The notes beneath the pieces were generated by a model. The model did no database searches. It saw only the letters and a list, made by a program, of their open reading frames with translations, and was not told the origin of the DNA. Positions 1 to 6,125 of a DNA stretch of 11,392 bases are shown here, piece by piece. Origin of the DNA: an uncultured Clostridium sp. (lineage in GTDB: Bacteria; Bacillota; Clostridia; Lachnospirales; Lachnospiraceae). The stretch is taken from contig URUZ01000152.1 in assembly GCA_900551225.1 (NCBI GenBank), positions 1 through 11,392 on the forward strand. Direction: 5' to 3'. A program made the position numbers and the translations under genes. The number at the start of each line of letters is the position of its first letter. Position 1 is the stretch's first letter.

Positions 1-65
1 AAGCAGAAGACGGCATACGAGATCCTCTCTGGTCTCGTGGGCTCGGAGATGTGTATAAGAGACAG
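1..65 (+). other. Untrimmed Illumina Nextera i7 adapter (sequencing artefact)
   Basis: Positions 1-23 match the Illumina P7 flow-cell primer without its first base. Positions 24-31 (CCTCTCTG) are an 8-base index, which I recall as Nextera N708. Positions 32-65 match the Nextera read-2 transposase adapter, ending in the 19-base mosaic end AGATGTGTATAAGAGACAG. The genomic sequence therefore begins at 66. Translating through this segment gives the artefactual N-terminus MGSEMCIRDS, and the apparent ATG at 49-51 and GTG at 37-39 are both adapter bases. Nothing here should be annotated as gene, promoter or transposon end of the organism. Confidence 0.98.
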
Positions 66-66
66 T

Positions 67-1701
67 TTTTATGACAGTGAATACGATCCATCTACGGAAC
101 TGAAAAATATAACATCTTTATGTAAAAACAAAGTGGATGGTGTTATCTGGGAACCGATCAACAGCCAAAGCTTGGTTCATATGCGCTATTTTGAAGAACA
201 GGGGATCGAGGTGTGCCTGATCAATTCAGTAGATGAGCCGGCCGCATACACGATCGACTTTGCAAAAATGGGTTATAAAGCGGCTGAAACCCTCATTCAA
301 TATGGACATACAAAACTGAGCTGCCTTACACAGGCCAACAGCCTGCGTTCAGATTTCGTTTTTGAGGGCTTTAAAAAGTGCCTGTTTGATAATAGCATCC
401 CTTATCTTGACAATATGAGGCTGCCAGTGGAATCTAACGCCTGGTATGAGCGGATACTCTCCCATGCCTCCACAGGTATTGTCAGTCCTTACTATAATTT
501 TTCTTTGACACTGATGGAAGAACTATCAAAGATACATTTTCATATTCCTTATGAATTGTCTCTCATCAGCCTCAAAGACGACATATGGGAAAATGTCCGG
601 TTTCCTGGCATTTCCAGCTTAAAAATTCCTTATTCTGAGTTTGGAGAATATGTATGTGATCGATTAATAGAAAAATGTGAAAAAAAGGGATTATCTTCAG
701 ACGTTTTCCAGTCAGACTATCCATTGAACAATACCAGCAGCCTGGATGTTCCTTTCACTTCCCATGCAAAAAAAACCGTTGTAGTTGGAAGTATTCACAT
801 TGATATCACCTTAAATGTGGATGAACTACCTCAACCCGGCAGGACTGTCAGCACGAGAAAACACTCCGTTATCCCCGGAGGGAAGGGCGCAAACCAGGCT
901 GTGGGAGCCGCCAAGCTGGGAAGCGAGGTAGCTCTCATTGGGAAGGTGGGAAACGATTATGATGCCACAATCGTCTATGGCTGTATGGAAGAAAATCAAG
1001 TCAATGTTCAGGCCGTAAAAAGGGATTTCTATTCTGAAACAGGAAAAGCTTATATCCATGTTCAGGATGATGGTGAAAGCACAATTACAATATTGACAGG
1101 AGCCAATCAGAATTTGACTCCAGATGATATTATCTCAAATGAAAAGCTTTTTGAAAATACTGGCTATTGTCTGCTCCAGACAGAGATCCCAGAAGGTGTG
1201 GTTGTCGCGGCCGCGCAGCTTGCCCGCCGGTACGGTGCAAAAAATATTTTAAAACCTGCCGCTATACGCCATATTAATAATTCACTTTTGGAGCTGACCG
1301 ATATATTTATTCCGAATAGGAAAGAAGCAGAACTTCTATGCCCGGAAATTTCTGACATAGAAAAAAAAGCCGAGACATTCCTGGCCAGAGGTGCCGGATC
1401 AGTTATCATAACCCTGGGACATTCTGGCTGCTATATCAACTCGCCTTCCTTTACAGGCTATCTGCCCGCAGTAAATTTTACCCCTGTTGATACAACAGGC
1501 GCCGCGGACGCTTTTATAGCAGCGCTTGCCGTCTACCTTTCCTATGGTTATTCCATGGAAAAAGCTGCCAAAATCGCTACCTATGCAGCTGCGTTCTGCG
1601 TGTCGCGGCAGGGCGTCATACCATCACTTATAGACCGCAATTCGCTGGAAAGCTACATCAAGCGGGTAGAACCTGATATATTGCATATCACAAATTATTA
1701 A
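67..1701 (+). CDS. LacI-type sugar-binding domain fused to PfkB/ribokinase domain, 5'-truncated
   Basis: Only the C-terminal 544 residues remain; the open frame continues upstream only through adapter, so the true start and the expected LacI helix-turn-helix are missing. The first ~230 residues resemble the periplasmic-binding-protein-like effector domain of LacI/PurR regulators. The rest (from about base 775, VVVGSIHID) is a PfkB kinase. PfkB signature 1 GGKGANQAVGAAKLG is at 877-921, the NxxE magnesium motif (NRKE) at 1315-1326 and signature 2 DTTGAADAF at 1489-1515. Known family members phosphorylate ribose or related sugars with ATP; the fusion suggests one polypeptide that senses a sugar, controls its operon and phosphorylates the substrate. 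Oddities are GAAD where ribokinases have (A/G)AGD, and LKPAAI where LNPAPA is usual. The gene is visibly more AT-rich than those further right. Domain assignment is firm; the exact sugar is unknown. Confidence 0.9.
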   Translation, partial: FYDSEYDPSTELKNITSLCKNKVDGVIWEPINSQSLVHMRYFEEQGIEVCLINSVDEPAAYTIDFAKMGYKAAETLIQYGHTKLSCLTQANSLRSDFVFEGFKKCLFDNSIPYLDNMRLPVESNAWYERILSHASTGIVSPYYNFSLTLMEELSKIHFHIPYELSLISLKDDIWENVRFPGISSLKIPYSEFGEYVCDRLIEKCEKKGLSSDVFQSDYPLNNTSSLDVPFTSHAKKTVVVGSIHIDITLNVDELPQPGRTVSTRKHSVIPGGKGANQAVGAAKLGSEVALIGKVGNDYDATIVYGCMEENQVNVQAVKRDFYSETGKAYIHVQDDGESTITILTGANQNLTPDDIISNEKLFENTGYCLLQTEIPEGVVVAAAQLARRYGAKNILKPAAIRHINNSLLELTDIFIPNRKEAELLCPEISDIEKKAETFLARGAGSVIITLGHSGCYINSPSFTGYLPAVNFTPVDTTGAADAFIAALAVYLSYGYSMEKAAKIATYAAAFCVSRQGVIPSLIDRNSLESYIKRVEPDILHITNY

Positions 1702-1704
1702 TAC

Positions 1705-1740
1705 GATAAGAGCCAGGTTTTAGAACCCCTGGCTCTTATC
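1705..1740. terminator. 13-bp hairpin between convergent genes, probable bidirectional terminator
   Basis: GATAAGAGCCAGG (1705-1717) is perfectly complementary to 1728-1740, with a 10-base loop. It starts four bases after the stop codon of the LacI-ribokinase gene and ends five bases before the stop codon of the convergent amidohydrolase gene, so it can serve both. Neither side has a clean run of T: the leftward side is followed by GTATTAATAATTTGT and the rightward side by CTCCATTATT. Efficiency is therefore uncertain. Confidence 0.65.
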
Positions 1741-1745
1741 CTCCA

Positions 1746-3374
1746 TTATTGATGTTCCTCATGCACCTGGTACACCCATTCCCCTTCCTTAACCGTCCCC
1801 AGCACCCGCACATTTCTCAATTCCACCGGCTCCACCTCCAGAGGATTTCTTTCCAAGATCACAAAATCGGCCAGCTTCCCAGGTACAATGCTGCCCTTCC
1901 TGTCCTCCTCGAAATACTGGTACGCGCCGTTAATGGTAACCGCTTTCAGGGCATCCAGCACAGTAATCCGCTCTGAAGGGCCAAGTACCCGTCCTTCCCT
2001 GGTGATCCGGTTCACTGCGCACCAGATGGTTTCCATCATATTGGGGCGGATCACCGGGGCATCCTGATGCAGGGTAAAGCGGATTCCCTCTTTCAGGGCT
2101 GAGCCGGCAGGGCTGATATGGCTTGCCCGTTCTTCGCCCGTGTTCTTCAGATGGACATCCCCCCAGTAATACACATGGGCCAGGAAAAAGGACGGCAGTA
2201 TGCCAAGGCGCTTTACCTGCTTAAGCTGGTCACGGCCCAGGAACTGGGCGTGGACCATCACCGGGCGGATGTCGCCGGGCTGCCGGTCCGGCATATCCTC
2301 CATCACCTGCCGGTATGCCTCCAGATACTGCTCACAGGCTCCGTCGCCGTTGCAGTGGGCCAGCAGCTGAAGCCGTTCTTCCTCTGCTTTTTTCATGCAG
2401 TCATATACCTGCCGGCCGGTAAGCGTGGGATAGCCCCGGTATTCTCCATCTGCATCCTCAGCCCGTTCCCCTGCCAGATACGGTTCTCTCAGCCACGCCG
2501 TTCTGGCCTGGGGCGACCCGTCCAGGAACATCTTATATCCGCCGATCCTGATCCTGTCTTTATATGCTCCGATATGATCCCGGTAACGCTCCATCAGGGC
2601 TTCGCTGTCGTTGATGTCCACATATGCCACCACATCCAGCTTCAGTATGCCCGAATGGATTAACAATTGGTACAGATCCCCCAGCTGAGGAGTCATCATG
2701 CCTTCCTGCACAGTGGTGATTCCATAGGAGGCATACTCATTCTGCGCCTTTTTATAAGCCTCCAGAAACTTTTCCATGGACGGCAGGGTGACTTTCTTCA
2801 GATATTCTACAAATGCGGCTTCCTCCATATACCCTGTAGGCTGTCCCTCTTTCTTGGCAATGACGCCGCCCTGGGGTACGGGAGTGTCTGCGTTAACGCC
2901 CAGGCGCTTGAGAGCCATGGTGTTGAAGGTTCCCATATGTCCGGATTGATGCTGAACCACCACCGGGTGACCGGGCGCGGCCTCATCTAACACGCTTCTG
3001 TCTGGATGTGCTCTTTCACGCAGCAGGTTGTTGTCGTATCCGCTGGCATTCACCCAGTCCCCGTCCGGGATTTTCTCCTGTTCTATAAATGCCCTGATCC
3101 TCTGCTGGATCTCCAGGAAGCTGTCCGCCCCTTCCAGATTTACCTGCATCGTCTGATTGGCGCAGGCCGTAAAATGGCTGTGTGGATCTATAAATGCCGG
3201 AAGCAGGGTATGTCCCATCAGGTCCACTGACTCTGCCTCCGCTCCCGCAGCCGCTTTTACCTCCTCCTCATCTCCCACTGCCAGTATTCTGCCGTTCTCA
3301 ACCAAAACAGCCTGGGCGTACAGCTTCTCCTCCATGGTCAGAATCGTCCCGTTATGATATATCACCTGTCTCAT
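1746..3374 (-). CDS. YtcJ-like metal-dependent amidohydrolase (amidohydrolase 3 family)
   Basis: A 542-residue protein, full length for the YtcJ/AepA-like group of the amidohydrolase superfamily. The N-terminal beta-sandwich strand (VIYHNGTILTM) leads into the metal-binding HxH motif IDPHSHF (H65, H67). Further typical features are YKMFLDGS at 280-287, whose lysine is the likely carboxylated metal bridge, LLAHCNGDGA (H340, D344), VHAQ (H375) and the late catalytic aspartate in LHQDAP (D438). A C-terminal GSIVPGKLADFVIL segment returns to the beta-sandwich. Such enzymes hydrolyse amide or N-acyl bonds of small substrates in the cytoplasm; no signal peptide is seen. The start is supported by AAAGGAAGG ending seven bases upstream of ATG. 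It lies behind the DUF1540 gene but across that gene's terminator, so it is probably a separate unit. The substrate cannot be named. Confidence 0.88.
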   Translation of the reverse strand: MRQVIYHNGTILTMEEKLYAQAVLVENGRILAVGDEEEVKAAAGAEAESVDLMGHTLLPAFIDPHSHFTACANQTMQVNLEGADSFLEIQQRIRAFIEQEKIPDGDWVNASGYDNNLLRERAHPDRSVLDEAAPGHPVVVQHQSGHMGTFNTMALKRLGVNADTPVPQGGVIAKKEGQPTGYMEEAAFVEYLKKVTLPSMEKFLEAYKKAQNEYASYGITTVQEGMMTPQLGDLYQLLIHSGILKLDVVAYVDINDSEALMERYRDHIGAYKDRIRIGGYKMFLDGSPQARTAWLREPYLAGERAEDADGEYRGYPTLTGRQVYDCMKKAEEERLQLLAHCNGDGACEQYLEAYRQVMEDMPDRQPGDIRPVMVHAQFLGRDQLKQVKRLGILPSFFLAHVYYWGDVHLKNTGEERASHISPAGSALKEGIRFTLHQDAPVIRPNMMETIWCAVNRITREGRVLGPSERITVLDALKAVTINGAYQYFEEDRKGSIVPGKLADFVILERNPLEVEPVELRNVRVLGTVKEGEWVYQVHEEHQ

Positions 3375-3462
3375 TTTTTATCCTTCCTTTCAACAGATTT
3401 TCCAGCCGGAAATACCTGAAGCTATGTATGATCCCAACGCTGAACCTCACTGCGTATAACAA

Positions 3463-3494
3463 TAAGGGGCCGTTCCAATCAGGCCGGCCCCTTA
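3463..3494 (-). terminator. Rho-independent terminator downstream of the DUF1540 gene
   Basis: TAAGGGGCCG (3463-3472) pairs perfectly with 3485-3494, giving a 10-bp GC-rich stem and a 12-base loop. Read leftward it lies just behind the DUF1540 stop codon (3505-3507) and is followed by TTGTTATAC, a modest T-rich tail. It separates the DUF1540 gene from the amidohydrolase gene, whose promoter should then lie in 3375-3462. I found no convincing -35/-10 pair there. Confidence 0.7.
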
Positions 3495-3504
3495 CGGAAT
3501 GGTC

Positions 3505-3678
3505 TTACTGAGCCTTGTTCTTAAAAGACTCGCAGTCTGTACATTCCTTCTGAGTTGGGTTCGCTTCGTGGGTTCCGACTAAAATTGTGTCCAGTGTGCA
3601 GTAGTCTGCATTAGCAGCGTGGTGGGTACAGTTCTTGATGGTGCACTGGATGCTCTCGTTTTTGCCATTAACTTTCAT
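3505..3678 (-). CDS. DUF1540 domain protein, cysteine-rich miniprotein
   Basis: A 57-residue protein, MKVNGKNESIQC..., with cysteines at 12, 17, 27, 46 and 49 and two adjacent histidines at 19-20. The pattern CxxxxC, then DYCTL, then CxxC followed by SF matches the DUF1540 family of small clostridial proteins. The cysteines and histidines suggest a metal, probably zinc, site; no function is established for the family. The ATG at 3678 is chosen because a strong AAGGAGG lies seven bases upstream. An earlier in-frame ATG at 3702 would add eight residues but would place that ribosome binding site inside the gene. It is divergent from the phospholipase D gene and followed by its own terminator. 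Confidence 0.85.
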   Translation of the reverse strand: MKVNGKNESIQCTIKNCTHHAANADYCTLDTILVGTHEANPTQKECTDCESFKNKAQ

Positions 3679-3780
3679 GATAGTTCCTCCTTGTGATTTC
3701 ATTGAATTTCATACATTATTATCTGCAGAAATAAGAAAAATATAACTACGACGCAAGTCTTTCATAAATAAAAGTTGATA

Positions 3781-3809
3781 TTGCCCGCCGGACAGATCTG
3801 GAGTAATAT
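3781..3809 (+). promoter_or_regulatory. Possible promoter for the phospholipase D-like gene
   Basis: TTGCCC (3781-3786) and TAATAT (3804-3809) are separated by 17 bases, each matching four of six sigma-A consensus positions. They precede a ribosome binding site AGAAGG (3834-3839) placed eight bases before the ATG at 3848. The stretch 3704-3847 is AT-rich and is the only gap available for divergent promoters of this gene and the DUF1540 gene. The match is moderate only. Confidence 0.35.
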
Positions 3810-3847
3810 TAATAGATATACAAAATTTCAATAAGAAGGTACTTTCT

Positions 3848-5302
3848 ATGATTAGATCATGGATCAAAAAACACTGGCTTTTGCTCCTTGCGGCCTCAGC
3901 CGTTCTCTATCTGGTAATCGGAGCCACCGCGCCCTTCTTTCATTATAAGACAATTACGCCTGAAACGAAAGCGGCATTTTCAGCGGACAGCTTCTACGCG
4001 GATGGGCCTGGCGTGGACAGGGCCATGATTCTGGAGACCAATGAGAGCGCCTGGGAGGAGCGGCTGCGGCTGATGAACCTGGCCAGGGAGCGGATCATCC
4101 TGTCCACCTTTGATTTCAGGGACGGGGAGAGTCCCAGGGATCTGCTGTCCGTGCTGCTGCACAAGGCGGATGACGGGGTGCAGGTGAAGATCCTGGTGGA
4201 CGGCTTCTCCGGCCTGGTGCGCATGGAGCGCAGCAAGCTGTTCTACGCGCTGTCCTCCCACCCCAATGTGGAGATCAAACTCTACAATCCCATCAACCTG
4301 ATGGCCCCATGGACCAGCCAGGGACGGATGCACGACAAGTATGTGATTGTGGACGACTTCGGCTATATACTGGGCGGCCGCAACACCTTTGATTATTTTA
4401 TCGGAAGCTATCCCACCAACAGCCGCAGCCATGACCGGGAGGTGCTGGTCTACAACACAGCCCACGGCACAGAGCGCAGCGGGGACAGCTCCCTGTCCCA
4501 GGTGGAACAGTATTTTGAGGGCGTCTGGAACCTGGATGTGTGCCGCCTGTTCCACGATGAGGAAAAGCTGGCCTCCCAGAAGGGCGTGGTTCAGATGACG
4601 GACATGCTTCACAAACGGTACCAGGGGCTTGAGGAAGCTTGTCCGGAGCTGCTGGGATCTGGAGCGGACGCCCTGGCGTTCTACCAGGACCACACCTATG
4701 AGGCCGGACAGATCACCCTGGTGTCCAATCCCACCGGCATTTACGGCAAGGAGCCTGTGGTGTTTTACACCTTGACGGAGCTGATGAAGCAGGGTTCCCG
4801 GGATGTGGCAATCCACACCCCCTATGCTGTGTTCAACCAATATATGTACGATACCATGTCCCAGGTTAACAGCCAGATTCCTGTTCACATGATGATCAAT
4901 TCCGTGGAAAACGGGGACAATTTCTTCGCCTCCAGCGATTATCTGCGGCACAGGCAGAACATGGCGGACACCGGAGTCTCCATTCTGGAATATGATGGCG
5001 GCACCTCCTACCATGGGAAATCCGTGGTGATTGACAGGGAGCTGGCCATCGTGGGCTCCTACAATTTTGACCTGCGCAGCACCTACATGGACACAGAGCT
5101 TATGCTGGTGATCCAGAGCCCGCAGCTGGCAGGAGAGCTGGACAGCCTGATGGCTTCCTATGAGCAGGACTGCCGGCTCCTGCTGCCGGACGGCAGCTAC
5201 CAGATACCGGACCACGTCACAGTGGCCACGGTCCCCCTCTGGAAACGGGCAGCCTGGGCAGTGGTTGGAGTGGTGATGCAGCCCTTCCGTTTTCTGATTT
5301 AG
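3848..5302 (+). CDS. Membrane-anchored phospholipase D / cardiolipin synthase-like protein
   Basis: A 484-residue phospholipase D superfamily protein with two complete HKD motifs: HDKYVIVD (H162, K164, D169) followed by GGRN, and HGKSVVID (H389, K391, D396) followed by GSYN. These two motifs form one active site with a phospho-histidine intermediate. Family members make cardiolipin from phosphatidylglycerol, transfer other phosphatidyl groups or cleave phosphodiesters. Residues 10-29 form one hydrophobic membrane segment after a basic N-terminus, so the catalytic part is probably outside the membrane surface. Classical clostridial and Bacillus cardiolipin synthases usually carry two N-terminal membrane segments, so a general phospholipase D-like activity is also possible. 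The ATG is supported by AGAAGG at 3834-3839. An 8-bp hairpin overlaps the stop codon, and the Vat-like gene may be partly co-transcribed. Confidence 0.88.
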   Translation: MIRSWIKKHWLLLLAASAVLYLVIGATAPFFHYKTITPETKAAFSADSFYADGPGVDRAMILETNESAWEERLRLMNLARERIILSTFDFRDGESPRDLLSVLLHKADDGVQVKILVDGFSGLVRMERSKLFYALSSHPNVEIKLYNPINLMAPWTSQGRMHDKYVIVDDFGYILGGRNTFDYFIGSYPTNSRSHDREVLVYNTAHGTERSGDSSLSQVEQYFEGVWNLDVCRLFHDEEKLASQKGVVQMTDMLHKRYQGLEEACPELLGSGADALAFYQDHTYEAGQITLVSNPTGIYGKEPVVFYTLTELMKQGSRDVAIHTPYAVFNQYMYDTMSQVNSQIPVHMMINSVENGDNFFASSDYLRHRQNMADTGVSILEYDGGTSYHGKSVVIDRELAIVGSYNFDLRSTYMDTELMLVIQSPQLAGELDSLMASYEQDCRLLLPDGSYQIPDHVTVATVPLWKRAAWAVVGVVMQPFRFLI

Positions 5303-5309
5303 AAGGGCT
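5280..5309 (+). terminator. 8-bp hairpin overlapping the phospholipase D stop codon
   Basis: AGCCCTTC (5280-5287) is complementary to GAAGGGCT (5302-5309) with a 14-base loop that contains most of the TAG stop codon. The following bases, TCACATATTAATATTT, are AT-rich but lack a T run. It may be a leaky terminator or an RNA-stabilising hairpin, which would let transcription reach the next gene. Confidence 0.3.
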
Positions 5310-5337
5310 TCACATATTAATATTTAAGAAGGGGGAA

Positions 5338-5379
5338 ATGACAGTGAAACGCTGCATTGCATTATCTGGAATGGTCTGA
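5338..5379 (+). CDS. Putative 13-codon leader peptide of the Vat-like gene
   Basis: An ATG at 5338 opens a 13-codon frame, MTVKRCIALSGMV, ending at TGA 5377-5379. AAGAAGGGGG at 5326-5335 is a good ribosome binding site with AAGG five bases from the ATG. The frame ends 28 bases before the start of the acetyltransferase gene. Its codons 9-13 cover the left arm of a helix that reaches the start region of that gene. This layout is known from leader peptides of cat and erm genes, where a drug-stalled ribosome opens the helix. That the peptide is made, or that it stalls ribosomes, is inference. Confidence 0.45.
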   Translation: MTVKRCIALSGMV

Positions 5380-5422
5380 CTCATACTAAGAATATAAGGA
5401 GATTAAAATGGCTATTCCAGAT
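5364..5422 (+). promoter_or_regulatory. Candidate translational attenuator helix at the Vat-like gene start
   Basis: ATCTGGAATGGTC (5364-5376) can pair with 5410-5422: eleven Watson-Crick pairs, nine of them consecutive, plus two G-U pairs. The left arm is wholly within the leader frame. The right arm covers the last base of the ATG (5408-5410) and codons 2-5 of the acetyltransferase gene. The gene's ribosome binding site, AAGGAG at 5396-5401, lies in the 33-base loop rather than in the stem, which differs from classical cat leaders. A ribosome halted on the leader would melt the helix. Simple translational coupling is an alternative. Confidence 0.45.
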
Positions 5423-6040
5423 CACACAAAAATATACCCCAGAACGGGTGATACTCAGATTGTATATCTGAAAAATGTAGTCCAGGGTCCCAATATCCAG
5501 ATCGGTGACTATACGATCTACAATGATTTTGTCCACGACCCAAGGGACTTCCAGAAGAATAATGTGCTTTACCACTATCCCATCAACAATGACAGGCTTG
5601 TAATCGGCAGATTCTGTTCCATTGCCTGCGGCGCAAAATTCCTGATGAACAGCGCCAACCACACACTGCAGTCCCTGTCCACCTACACCTTCCCTCTCTT
5701 TTACGAGGCATGGGAACACGGCATGAGCCCAAAGGCTGCATGGGACAACAAAGGTGATATTGTCATCGGCAATGATGTGTGGATCGGCTACGAAGCCGCC
5801 ATCCTGGCAGGAGTCACCATTGGCGACGGCGCCATCATCGGCGCGCGGGCTGTTGTGACAAAGGACGTGCCGCCCTACACGATCGTAGGAGGCCTCCCGG
5901 CCAAACCCATCCGGAGACGTTTCCCGGACCAGGTGATCGAAACACTGCTGGAACTGAAATGGTGGGACTGGCCGGCTGACAGGCTGTCGGAGGCTCTGCC
6001 TTATATCCAGTCCGGAGACATTGAAGCATTAAAGCGATAA
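5408..6040 (+). CDS. Vat/CatB-type xenobiotic O-acetyltransferase (left-handed beta-helix)
   Basis: A 210-residue protein of the hexapeptide-repeat xenobiotic acetyltransferase family. The family core LVIGRFCSI (64-72) is followed by MNSANH (80-85), where H85 corresponds to the catalytic histidine of Vat enzymes. Repeats IVIGNDVWIG and VTIGDGAIIG (118-144) build the left-handed beta-helix, and VVTKDV, IVGGLPAKPIRRRF and a terminal KWWDWP helix follow. Vat enzymes acetylate streptogramin A; CatB-type enzymes acetylate chloramphenicol, both with acetyl-CoA in the cytoplasm as trimers. The N-terminal part and ANH motif look Vat-like, whereas WWDWP is closer to CatB, so the substrate is open. The ATG is fixed by AAGGAG six bases upstream. 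It follows a candidate leader peptide, is followed by a strong hairpin, and points toward a MATE efflux gene. Confidence 0.88.
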   Translation: MAIPDHTKIYPRTGDTQIVYLKNVVQGPNIQIGDYTIYNDFVHDPRDFQKNNVLYHYPINNDRLVIGRFCSIACGAKFLMNSANHTLQSLSTYTFPLFYEAWEHGMSPKAAWDNKGDIVIGNDVWIGYEAAILAGVTIGDGAIIGARAVVTKDVPPYTIVGGLPAKPIRRRFPDQVIETLLELKWWDWPADRLSEALPYIQSGDIEALKR

Positions 6041-6047
6041 ATTCAGA

Positions 6048-6082
6048 GGCCGCTGCGGTTAAATGCAGCGGCCCCTTCTCTT
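6048..6082 (+). terminator. GC-rich terminator after the Vat-like gene
   Basis: GGCCGCTGC (6048-6056) pairs perfectly with GCAGCGGCC (6065-6073) around an 8-base loop, seven bases after the acetyltransferase stop codon. The tail CCCTTCTCT is pyrimidine-rich with scattered T. It lies between convergent genes and could also slow leftward transcription from the MATE gene, although that side lacks a T run. Confidence 0.7.
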
Positions 6083-6125
6083 GTATGTGGTGAAGCGCTC
6101 GCAAAACCAGGGTTCCACCATCGGC

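Noticed and set aside
37..66. MGSEMCIRDS as the N-terminus of the first protein, or the mosaic end as a native Tn5 end
   Set aside because: The bases match a sequencing adapter, including P7 primer and index in the correct order, so they come from library preparation.
3679..3702. Earlier ATG at 3702 for the DUF1540 protein
   Set aside because: The strong AAGGAGG lies between that ATG and the one at 3678, which it serves with good spacing; family members usually start at this point.
3980..5215. 411-codon open frame on the minus strand opposite the phospholipase D-like gene
   Set aside because: It lies wholly opposite a gene with two intact HKD motifs, is rich in His, Gln and Val as expected from a shadow frame, and has no recognisable domain.
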